Origin: an uncultured Planctomycetaceae bacterium | GTDB taxonomy: Bacteria; Planctomycetota; Planctomycetia; Pirellulales; UBA1268 | Reading direction: 5' to 3' | Length of the DNA stretch: 40,000 bases | Assembly: GCA_903919035.1 (NCBI GenBank) | Contig: CAIXGY010000271.1 | Span: forward strand, 1 to 40,000 | Part shown: in pieces, positions 34,648-40,000 of the stretch | Layout of the letters: every line of letters starts with the position of its first letter | How positions within the stretch are numbered: the stretch's first letter is position 1 | The notes under the pieces: model-generated | The model's database searches: none | What the model was told of the DNA's origin: nothing | The model's input: the letters and a program-made list of their open reading frames with translations, nothing else | Position numbers and translations under genes: made by a program

Positions 34648-36299
34648 CGCACCGGCTCGCGAGGCTGGCGGTCGCCGCCGTGGTCGTGGCGGCTACGATG
34701 CCCGCGTCGTCCCGCGGCCAGGATCTCGCGCCGCTGCCGTCGCCACTGCCGGCCGCATCGGCGCCGGTCGCTCTGCCGCAGGTCGCCCCGGTGCCGGAGG
34801 AGGTCGTGGCCCCGCCCCCCGGGCCGCCGTCCATCGACATCGTCGATCCCACGCCGCTCCCGGCGTCGGCGTCGTTGCAGATCCCGGGCCTGGCCCTCGA
34901 CGAGCGACCCGAGCCGCTCACCCTCGCGGAGGTGCTGCAGAGCGTGCTCACCCACTATCCGCTCCTCCAGGCCGTGGAGCGCGAGCGCGGCATCGCGGCG
35001 GGACGCTACACGACCGCGATGGGCGCCTTCGACACCAACGTCAACATGGCCGGCAACGCGTTGGCCCCCGGAACCTACGAGAACTACCGCTCGGACTTCG
35101 GCCTCTCCCAGCAGTTCATGACGGGCGGCATGACCGCCTTCGGCGGTTTCCGCACGGGCTTTGGTGATTTCCCCACCTACAACCTCGGGCAGAAGACGGC
35201 CGCGGCGGGCGAGTGGCGGGGCGGGCTCACCATTCCCCTCGCCAAGAACCGTGACATCGACCGCGCCCGTGCCACCCGCGCGCAGGCGGAACTCGACATC
35301 GCGCTGGCCGAGCCGGTGATCGAACGGAGTCGCCTCGACTACATGCGGGCCGCCGCGCGGTCGTATTGGGCCTGGCAGGGCAGCGGCGAACGCTACTCGG
35401 CGAGCGAGCGCATCCTCCAATATGCGATCGACCGAGACGAACAGCTCGAGTTGAAGGTCAGGGCCGGGGCCGTCGCCAACATCGAGCGGATCGACAACCA
35501 ACAAAACATCGCCCTCCGCAACGGGCTCGTGGTGCAGGCGGATCGGGGCGTGCAGCAGGCCGCGATCGACCTCTCCCTCTACCATCGAGACGCCGGCGGC
35601 CGGCCGCTCCTGGCCCGGCGGGTGCGGATGCGGCCCGTGCCCCTGCCGGTGCGGCCGTCCACCGACCTCTACCAGCAGGCCCTCTCGCGGGCGCTGGCCG
35701 CCCGTCCCGAATTTCAACGGCTTTCGATCCAGCGGGAGAAGCTGCTCGTGGAACGGAAGTTTGCCGCGAATCAGACGCTGCCCGCGATCGACGGCCAGAT
35801 CCTCGGCAACCAGGATGCCGGCTACGGCAAGAGCCCGCTCTCCGGCCCCGAGGGCCTCGACCGCCAGGTCCTGCAGGCTTCGCTCGTCTTCCAGATGCCG
35901 GCCCAGCGGCGCGATGCCCGCGGCAAACTCCAGACGCTCGAGTCGCAACTCATGCAGATCGACCGCCAGCTCACCTGGGCGCAGGATCAGATCCGGGCCG
36001 AGGTGCAGGATGCGTTTTCGCTCCTGGAGCGGGCCTTCGAGTTTCACCGGCAGGCCCGGCAGCGGCTCGATCTGGCACGGCTCGTGGCCGACGCCGAGCG
36101 GGAGCAGTTGCGGCTCGGCCGTAGCGACGTGCTCCGCGTGACTCTTCGGGAGCAGGCCAAGTTCGAGGCCGACGTCCTGGAAGTCACCGCTCGTCAGGAA
36201 TTCTGGCGGGCCGAGAGTGACCTGCGGGCGGCCGACACGTCGCTCGGTCCCGAGAGCCCGGGGCTCCTGCCGGCGGCCGTGCTTCCGGACCTGCGGTAG
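34644..36299 (+). CDS. TolC-like outer-membrane efflux protein
   Basis: This reading frame has the OEP layout: an N-terminal signal-like segment (LARLAVAAVVVAATMP), a Pro/Ala-rich linker of about 70 residues, and two long helical halves (LTLAEVLQSVLTHYPLLQAV ... ; QRLDLARLVADAEREQLRLG ...). It is the outer channel for the ABC/HlyD pair. No ATG precedes the signal peptide: the first ATG (34698) lies after its hydrophobic core. I place the start at CTG 34644, which overlaps the HlyD stop as CTGA; ACG 34647 or GTG 34680 are alternatives. The unusual start is odd and could reflect coupling to the HlyD gene. Confidence 0.82.
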   Translation: MTHRLARLAVAAVVVAATMPASSRGQDLAPLPSPLPAASAPVALPQVAPVPEEVVAPPPGPPSIDIVDPTPLPASASLQIPGLALDERPEPLTLAEVLQSVLTHYPLLQAVERERGIAAGRYTTAMGAFDTNVNMAGNALAPGTYENYRSDFGLSQQFMTGGMTAFGGFRTGFGDFPTYNLGQKTAAAGEWRGGLTIPLAKNRDIDRARATRAQAELDIALAEPVIERSRLDYMRAAARSYWAWQGSGERYSASERILQYAIDRDEQLELKVRAGAVANIERIDNQQNIALRNGLVVQADRGVQQAAIDLSLYHRDAGGRPLLARRVRMRPVPLPVRPSTDLYQQALSRALAARPEFQRLSIQREKLLVERKFAANQTLPAIDGQILGNQDAGYGKSPLSGPEGLDRQVLQASLVFQMPAQRRDARGKLQTLESQLMQIDRQLTWAQDQIRAEVQDAFSLLERAFEFHRQARQRLDLARLVADAEREQLRLGRSDVLRVTLREQAKFEADVLEVTARQEFWRAESDLRAADTSLGPESPGLLPAAVLPDLR

Positions 36300-36386
36300 C
36301 GGTCACCGCGTGATCTCCCGTGGCCTGCGGGGTTCTCCGGCTCATCCGGCCCACACGTGAGCCTCATGCCCCGACGCGCCCCACCG

Positions 36387-36409
36387 GCGTCGGGGATGCC
36401 CGTGCCCTC
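36387..36409 (+). repeat. 23-bp dispersed repeat, copy 1
   Basis: This 23-base sequence, whose core is GGGGATGCCCGTGCC, recurs at 39884-39906 with two mismatches. Copy 1 lies between the TolC-like and GT10 genes, copy 2 in the gene-poor tail. Confidence 0.6.
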
Positions 36410-36412
36410 TCG

Positions 36413-36440
36413 CTGGACGTTCGCTGCGTTCTGCTACGCT
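36413..36440 (+). promoter_or_regulatory. Candidate promoter for the GT10 gene
   Basis: CTGGAC (36413-36418) and TACGCT (36435-36440) have a 16-base spacer. The -10 ends six bases before ATG 36447, so transcription would begin at the start codon (leaderless). Confidence 0.4.
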
Positions 36441-36446
36441 CCCGCC

Positions 36447-37466
36447 ATGCCACCCGATGACCGCCCCGTCGTTCGTCTCGGCTTCGCCGGGTTTTGGGGC
36501 GGATTCGATCCGCACGACAACTTCTTCACGCGACTGCTGGCCCGGCGCTGGCGGGTGGAGATCCATGACCGGCCGGAGTTTCTGATTCACTCGTGCATGG
36601 GCCGTCGGAAGCACGATCACCGCACGCACGACTGTGTGCGGATCTTCTACACCGGCGAGAACGTGCCCCCCGACTGGCACTCGACCGACTGGGCCTTCAC
36701 CTTCGAACACACGAGCCATCCGCGGCACTTCCGCCTCCCGCACTGGCCGCTCTACGTCGATCCGGCCCGGCTCGTGAAGCCCGCCGGCCACGATCCCGAC
36801 GCGGCGCTCGCGCGGAAGACGAAATTCTGTGCCTTCCTCGCCTCGAACCCGCTGTGCCGCGAGCGCAACGAGTTCTTCCGCCGTCTCTCCCGTTACAAGC
36901 CGGTCGACTCCGGCGGCAAGGTGCTCAACACGCTCGGCTATCGGGTTCGCGACAAGCATGCCTTCCTGGCCGACTACAAGTTCGCGATCGCCTTCGAGAA
37001 CGAGTCGCACCCCGGCTACACGACCGAGAAGGTGGCCGACCCGATGATCGCCGATGCGATCCCGCTCTACTGGGGCGATCCGCTCGTGGGGCTCGACTTC
37101 GACACGCGGAGCTTCCTCTCGGCCCACGATTCGGGCTCGCTCGACGATCTCGTCGAGCGGGTGATCGCGGTGGATCGTGATCCGACGCTCCATCGGCAGC
37201 TGCTGGCTCGGCCGTGGTTCCCTGGCAATCGCCCGCCGCGGTGTGCCGACGCCGAGGCCATCCTCGGCCAGTTCACCCGCATCTTCACCACGCCGATCGA
37301 TCGCGTGTCACGCCGCCGCAGCCTCGCCCGGACGTGCGGCCTCGACCGGCTGCCGGCCGCCGCCGCGGCGGCCGGTCGGCGGATCCGGCGGAAGTGGCGC
37401 AAGCTCGTCAACGACGCCGGACCGCTGTTCGACGCCGACGGTCCGGGCCACCACGCCGCGCCGTGA
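36447..37466 (+). CDS. GT10-family glycosyltransferase (alpha-1,3-fucosyltransferase type)
   Basis: This 339-residue protein has the GT10 donor-domain signature from about residue 178: KFAIAFENESHPGYTTEKV followed by ADAIPLYWGDP, as in bacterial FutA-type enzymes and eukaryotic fucosyltransferases, which use GDP-L-fucose. The N-terminal acceptor domain has FYTGENVPPDW and FTFEHTSHPRHF. The C-terminus after residue 290 is basic (RRIRRKWRKL), as in many GT10 enzymes that attach to the membrane by an amphipathic tail. No GDP-fucose genes (gmd, fcl) are in the window. ATG 36447 is used; an in-frame GTG at 36357 would extend through the intergenic repeat. It converges on the SYLF gene with a 24-base gap. 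Confidence 0.9.
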   Translation: MPPDDRPVVRLGFAGFWGGFDPHDNFFTRLLARRWRVEIHDRPEFLIHSCMGRRKHDHRTHDCVRIFYTGENVPPDWHSTDWAFTFEHTSHPRHFRLPHWPLYVDPARLVKPAGHDPDAALARKTKFCAFLASNPLCRERNEFFRRLSRYKPVDSGGKVLNTLGYRVRDKHAFLADYKFAIAFENESHPGYTTEKVADPMIADAIPLYWGDPLVGLDFDTRSFLSAHDSGSLDDLVERVIAVDRDPTLHRQLLARPWFPGNRPPRCADAEAILGQFTRIFTTPIDRVSRRRSLARTCGLDRLPAAAAAAGRRIRRKWRKLVNDAGPLFDADGPGHHAAP

Positions 37467-37490
37467 TCGACGACTGCCAGATGACGGCGT

Positions 37491-38393
37491 TCAACGAATC
37501 GGCACCAGCGGCGGCATCGCCGCGGGCGGAGATGCTGGCGTCGCGGGGATGGCCGGCTGGACCGGCTGCACGGACTGTCCGGGGATGGGTGCGATGGGCA
37601 CCGCGGTTGGCACCGACGCCTGCCGCGCTGGCTGTGGCTGCAGCGGACCGGGGGCGGGGCTCGTCGCGGGGGCCGGCACGGTCGCCGGCCGGCTCCGCGT
37701 ATTCAGGTCGTCGATCAGTTGCTTGACCTCGGGATGGAAGGCGAGCCCCCGTCCCTCGAAGACGTCGGCCGGCGTCACGCCGAACCGGCCATAAAGCATC
37801 GAATCGGCGTTGTGGTCGACGGAGAGATCGGCTCCGCCCAGCGACACGCCGAGAAACAGTCCGCGACTGCGCGCGTAGGAGTAGATCTCGGCGCCGAGCC
37901 GGGCGTCGGTGCCCGCGTTGGCCTGGCGGCCGATCGGCCCCAGGGCCACCGAGGCGTCCGCTCCGAGCGTCACCTTCTGCCCGTTGAGGATGCCCTGCAG
38001 GCTACGCGGCGTGGCGAAGATGAGCACGATGTCGGCAGCCTGCACGCCAGCCTGGAAGCCGAGACTGCCGCCCCCCATGGTCACCATGACGGGCGGGCTC
38101 CACGAGCGATCGGGGCGGCGCACCATGAGCACGCCCTTGCCGTAGTTGACGCCGAGGATGAATCCCCCCTTGATCATGTTGGGGAAGATCGCGATCCCCT
38201 CGGCCTTCTCGAGCATGGTTTCCGGAATGGATTCGATCTGGAGCCCGCTGAATTGGTCGAGCGCCTCCCGGGCGGACGTGACGGTCTGGATCTCTTGCGA
38301 GCCCCCCGTCAGCGCCGATTGCGCCAGCAGCGCGGGAGACCACGAGGCGGCGAGCAGCATGACGGCACTGCCGATCGAGCGGGTCAAACGCAT
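37491..38393 (-). CDS. SYLF/YSC84-domain lipid-binding protein with Pro-rich tail
   Basis: This 300-residue protein has a signal peptide (LTRSIGSAVMLLAASWSPALLAQ) and a SYLF domain from about residue 40 to 215: IPETMLEKAEGIAIFPNMIK, YGKGVLMVR, MGGGSLGFQAGVQAADIVL and ARSRGLFLGVSLGG. SYLF domains bind phosphoinositides or other lipids; the role of bacterial secreted members is not well known. A tail of about 70 residues rich in Pro, Ala and Val has no fold. AAAGGA lies eight bases upstream of ATG 38393; the alternative start 38408 has none. A small hairpin sits in the leader. Confidence 0.88.
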   Translation of the reverse strand: MRLTRSIGSAVMLLAASWSPALLAQSALTGGSQEIQTVTSAREALDQFSGLQIESIPETMLEKAEGIAIFPNMIKGGFILGVNYGKGVLMVRRPDRSWSPPVMVTMGGGSLGFQAGVQAADIVLIFATPRSLQGILNGQKVTLGADASVALGPIGRQANAGTDARLGAEIYSYARSRGLFLGVSLGGADLSVDHNADSMLYGRFGVTPADVFEGRGLAFHPEVKQLIDDLNTRSRPATVPAPATSPAPGPLQPQPARQASVPTAVPIAPIPGQSVQPVQPAIPATPASPPAAMPPLVPIR

Positions 38394-38415
38394 GGCGAAT
38401 CCTTTCACGCGAGTA

Positions 38416-38432
38416 ACCGGCAGAGGGCCGGT
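38416..38432 (-). promoter_or_regulatory. Short hairpin in the SYLF gene leader
   Basis: ACCGGC (38416-38421) and GCCGGT (38427-38432) pair perfectly around a five-base loop. It lies 23 to 39 bases before the ATG on the transcript. Function is unknown. Confidence 0.4.
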
Positions 38433-38518
38433 ATGCGAAAATCGTACTCCCGGAGGGGCAGGGCTGACGACCGCAATTCGGGCCTCACAACCGGGGCGCC
38501 GCGGGCGGCCGCCCTACC

Positions 38519-38546
38519 TTGCCGCCCTGCTCCGCGGTGGTAGCAT
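38519..38546 (+). promoter_or_regulatory. Sigma-70-like promoter of tRNA-Leu
   Basis: TTGCCG (38519-38524) and TAGCAT (38541-38546) are separated by 16 bases, the same arrangement as in front of tRNA-Lys. The expected start is about 38553, giving a 26-base leader with a six-pair hairpin (38556-38571). Confidence 0.65.
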
Positions 38547-38578
38547 CAGAGACCTGTCGCCTGTCGGCGACGGCACTC

Positions 38579-38662
38579 GCCCGAGTGGCGGAATTGGCAG
38601 ACGCGCAAGATTCAGGTTCTTGTCCAGGTAACTGGGTGGAGGTTCAAGTCCTCTCTCGGGCA
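38579..38662 (+). tRNA. tRNA-Leu (anticodon CAG)
   Basis: The 84-base sequence folds as a cloverleaf. The acceptor arms are GCCCGAG (38579-38585) and CTCGGGC (38655-38661), with discriminator A. The anticodon stem CAAGA/TCTTG encloses a loop with CAG at the middle, which reads CTG. A four-pair variable arm (CCAG/CTGG) is present as in class II tRNAs. The T-loop is TTCAAGT. CCA is not encoded. Confidence 0.95.
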
Positions 38663-38783
38663 TTGTGGCGGTAGGGATCCATCGGCCCGCCGCCCGCGAA
38701 CGCCGGCGGCGGATGAGCACGCCGCACAACGGCCGGGGTTCGATATCGGCCGGGGCCGCACGACCGTTTTACCCGGCGCATGG

Positions 38784-38811
38784 TTGCCGGTCGCCCCGCC
38801 GCCTGTAGGAT
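38784..38811 (+). promoter_or_regulatory. Sigma-70-like promoter of tRNA-Lys
   Basis: TTGCCG (38784-38789) and TAGGAT (38806-38811) are separated by 16 bases. The -10 ends six bases before the mature tRNA 5' end, so the leader must be almost absent. Confidence 0.65.
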
Positions 38812-38817
38812 TTCGGT

Positions 38818-38891
38818 GGGGCCGTAGCTCAGTTGGTTAGAGCATCGGACTTTTAATCCGTTGGTCCTGGGTTCGAGTCCCAGCGGCCCCA
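38818..38891 (+). tRNA. tRNA-Lys (anticodon TTT)
   Basis: The 74-base sequence folds as a cloverleaf: acceptor GGGGCCG (38818-38824) with CGGCCCC (38884-38890), D-arm with AGTTGGTTAGA, anticodon stem CGGA/TCCG around CTTTTAA with TTT in the centre, and T-loop TTCGAGT. CCA is not encoded. Confidence 0.96.
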
Positions 38892-38952
38892 CTTCGTACC
38901 CCGAGCGGCGACGGCCACCGCCGTCTGGCCGCACCGGATGCGCCCCCTCCCG

Positions 38953-39078
38953 TCAGCCGCGGGCGCCAGGGCAGGTGGAAATCAGCAGCACGACGAAGCC
39001 GACGAACAGACCCATCGGTGAAAAGAGCGTCCGAAGAGCCGTGCGGCGGAACGGGACCGGGCTGGGGATCGGCGACAT
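38953..39078 (-). CDS. Small membrane protein, 41 residues (candidate)
   Basis: The frame MSPIPSPVPFRRTALRTLFS continues into a single hydrophobic helix (GLFVGFVVLLIS). It has a strong ribosome-binding site, GAGGAGG, five to seven bases upstream of ATG 39078. I do not recognise it. The stop of the possible upstream ORF at 39089 falls within that site, which would suit a two-gene unit. Short length keeps confidence modest. Confidence 0.4.
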   Translation of the reverse strand: MSPIPSPVPFRRTALRTLFSPMGLFVGFVVLLISTCPGARG

Positions 39079-39088
39079 GAGAGCCTCC

Positions 39089-39331
39089 TCACTGTGGCAA
39101 CGGTGACGAACAGGGTTTGCTGTCGACGTGTACGGCACACGCGAGCAGCGGGATGGTCTGGACGACGGAATGCAAGTCGACGTCGACTCGCGTCAGGCGA
39201 GTGACATGATCGACAAGAACGCCGCCATCGGGAGGCTGCACATGAAGAGATCCGCTCTCGTAAGCCACCCGGATGCCCGGGGGGCACGTGAAACCGTCGA
39301 ACTGTTCCGGCTCATGAGCGGACTCCTGCAC
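39089..39331 (-). CDS. Small protein, 80 residues (candidate, GTG start)
   Basis: A GTG-started frame with mostly G/C in third positions encodes about 80 residues, including FDGFTCPPGIRVAYE, LHVQPPDGG and LVDHVTRLTRVDVD, which look like a compact beta-rich domain rather than a shadow. It ends 11 bases before the start of the 41-residue frame. No homologue is recognised, and the opposite strand also has a frame here, so this is uncertain. Confidence 0.3.
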   Translation of the reverse strand: MQESAHEPEQFDGFTCPPGIRVAYESGSLHVQPPDGGVLVDHVTRLTRVDVDLHSVVQTIPLLACAVHVDSKPCSSPLPQ

Positions 39332-39532
39332 ATGTCAACCAACGATGTTTCTGGCACGCGCCAAAAACGTCGCGACGAGGAAATGCATTCGCCGTGCCAC
39401 AACCACGCAGCCTCCCGGAATCGACAGGTTCGCCGTCGGCGTTCACCAGCGGGGCTTGTTTTTCAGGGAAAAACGCCGTCCGGCCCGGGGGGTTCGACGT
39501 GACCGACGGCGGGCATGGTTGATCCCGGTGGG

Positions 39533-39585
39533 GCGAATCGCTCCACCGCTGCTGGTCGCTGGGGACCAGCAGCGGAGCGATTCGC
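39533..39585. repeat. Long near-perfect inverted repeat
   Basis: The arms are GCGAATCGCT followed by CCGCTGCTGGTC on the left, with a three-base insertion between them, and their reverse complements on the right, giving 22 pairs around a loop of six bases. No run of T follows, so it is not an ordinary intrinsic terminator. Confidence 0.75.
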
Positions 39586-39723
39586 TCCAGCAGCCACCCC
39601 AGGGCGACCGGCCTGAAGGCCGGGAACGCGGCCACGGCCCGCCGGGTCTTTATGCGGACCCCACGTGATCCTCGCGCGCAGGGAGGCATCTCGTCGGAAG
39701 CCGGCCTTTGGAGCCCAACCGGC

Positions 39724-39858
39724 TCGGGTCTGCCCACACCCTCGCGCCGGACGCTCGCTGCGTCCATCCTGGACTTCGCTCGCTCGGAGACGGCTGCGCT
39801 CCGGCATCCCTGCCTGCGCTTGCCGTCTACGCCGTCTCGCGGGGATGGGCAGACCCGA
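39724..39858. repeat. 135-bp element flanked by 13-bp inverted repeats
   Basis: TCGGGTCTGCCCA (39724-39736) and its exact reverse complement (39846-39858) flank about 109 bases that contain further palindromic parts, such as GACGGC with GCCGTC. It could be a non-autonomous mobile or structured intergenic element. Confidence 0.5.
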
Positions 39859-39883
39859 TCCTTCCTCGATTCCGTGGGGCGAG

Positions 39884-39906
39884 GCGTGGGGGATGCCCGT
39901 GCCGTC
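39884..39906 (+). repeat. 23-bp dispersed repeat, copy 2
   Basis: This copy matches 36387-36409 in 21 of 23 positions. It lies directly downstream of the 135-bp inverted-repeat element. Confidence 0.6.
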
Positions 39907-39965
39907 GAGCCGGCGTTGCTGCCCGCGCTCCGCAATGCGTGCTGCGATTGGCCAGCATCGAGTGA

Positions 39966-39988
39966 GCGACGGGCACGACGCCCGTCGC
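39966..39988. repeat. Perfect 9-bp hairpin at the window end
   Basis: GCGACGGGC (39966-39974) pairs with GCCCGTCGC (39980-39988) around ACGAC. Without a T tract it may be an intergenic palindrome rather than a terminator. Confidence 0.5.
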
Positions 39989-40000
39989 GAACGTCCGAGC

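Larger units (their letters stand above)
39332..40000. other. Gene-poor tail with structured repeats
   Basis: No reading frame here has a convincing protein pattern; the longer ones have repetitive, arginine-rich translations typical of shadows in GC-rich DNA. The stretch holds a long hairpin (39533-39585), an inverted-repeat element (39724-39858), the second copy of a 23-base dispersed repeat and a terminal hairpin (39966-39988). Confidence 0.6.

Noticed and set aside
39128-39502. 124-residue plus-strand frame overlapping the candidate small protein
   Set aside because: It shows no motif; the opposite strand has the better ribosome-binding context, although neither is certain.
39312-39935. 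207-residue minus-strand frame in the tail
   Set aside because: It runs through the hairpin and inverted-repeat element and has no protein-like pattern or ribosome-binding site.

Overview
The window is GC-rich, gene-dense bacterial chromosome. Nearly all of it is a surface-polysaccharide locus, and the last 3 kb hold two tRNA genes and a repeat-rich gene-poor stretch. No taxonomic marker gene is present. High GC, many ATGA-type overlaps, tandem FkbM and type-12 methyltransferases, asparagine-synthase-like amidotransferases and an ABC/HlyD/TolC-like set fit a planctomycete best, but that assignment is an inference.

Layout. 187-4697 (+): capE, capF and capG make UDP-N-acetyl-L-fucosamine, and a GT4 glycosyltransferase that probably uses it follows. 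4735-6606 (+): OafA-type acyltransferase with a fused SGNH domain, in sequence richer in A/T than its surroundings, then a 519-bp stretch without a convincing gene. 7126-9028 (+): two methyltransferases. 12914-9082 (-): GT2, an unusual GT-A-like protein, GT4 and a hexapeptide acetyltransferase. 13149-17346 (+): NDP-sugar epimerase, GT4 and a first AsnB-like amidotransferase. 18325-17336 (-): GT2. 18400-22622 (+): two GT4 enzymes and a second AsnB-like amidotransferase. 28441-22598 (-): NeuD/PglD-like acetyltransferase, PglK-like ABC flippase and two consecutive O-antigen ligase/polymerase-like membrane proteins, all joined by start/stop overlaps. 28577-30148 (+): a secreted protein of unknown family, possibly a glycoside hydrolase. 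30238-37466 (+): GT4, an ABC protein with a degenerate nucleotide-binding domain, a HlyD-like adaptor, a TolC-like outer-membrane factor and a GT10 (fucosyltransferase-family) enzyme. 38393-37491 (-): SYLF-domain lipoprotein-like protein. 38579-38891 (+): tRNA-Leu(CAG) and tRNA-Lys(TTT). 39331-38953 (-): two small candidate ORFs. 39332-40000: no supported gene, but strong inverted repeats.

How it may work. Sugar nucleotides are made by capEFG and the 13149 epimerase. About eight glycosyltransferases assemble a lipid-linked repeat. The acyl-, acetyl- and methyltransferases and the two AsnB-like enzymes decorate it, the last probably by amidating uronic acids. The PglK-like ABC protein would flip it, and the two Wzy/WaaL-like proteins would polymerise or ligate it. 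No initiating phosphoglycosyltransferase and no Wzx, Wza or Wzc are seen, so the locus probably extends upstream or uses genes elsewhere.

The least ordinary part is 30238-37466: a tripartite export set, bracketed by glycosyltransferases, whose ABC ATPase lacks the Walker B Asp, the catalytic Glu, the H-loop His and a normal signature motif.
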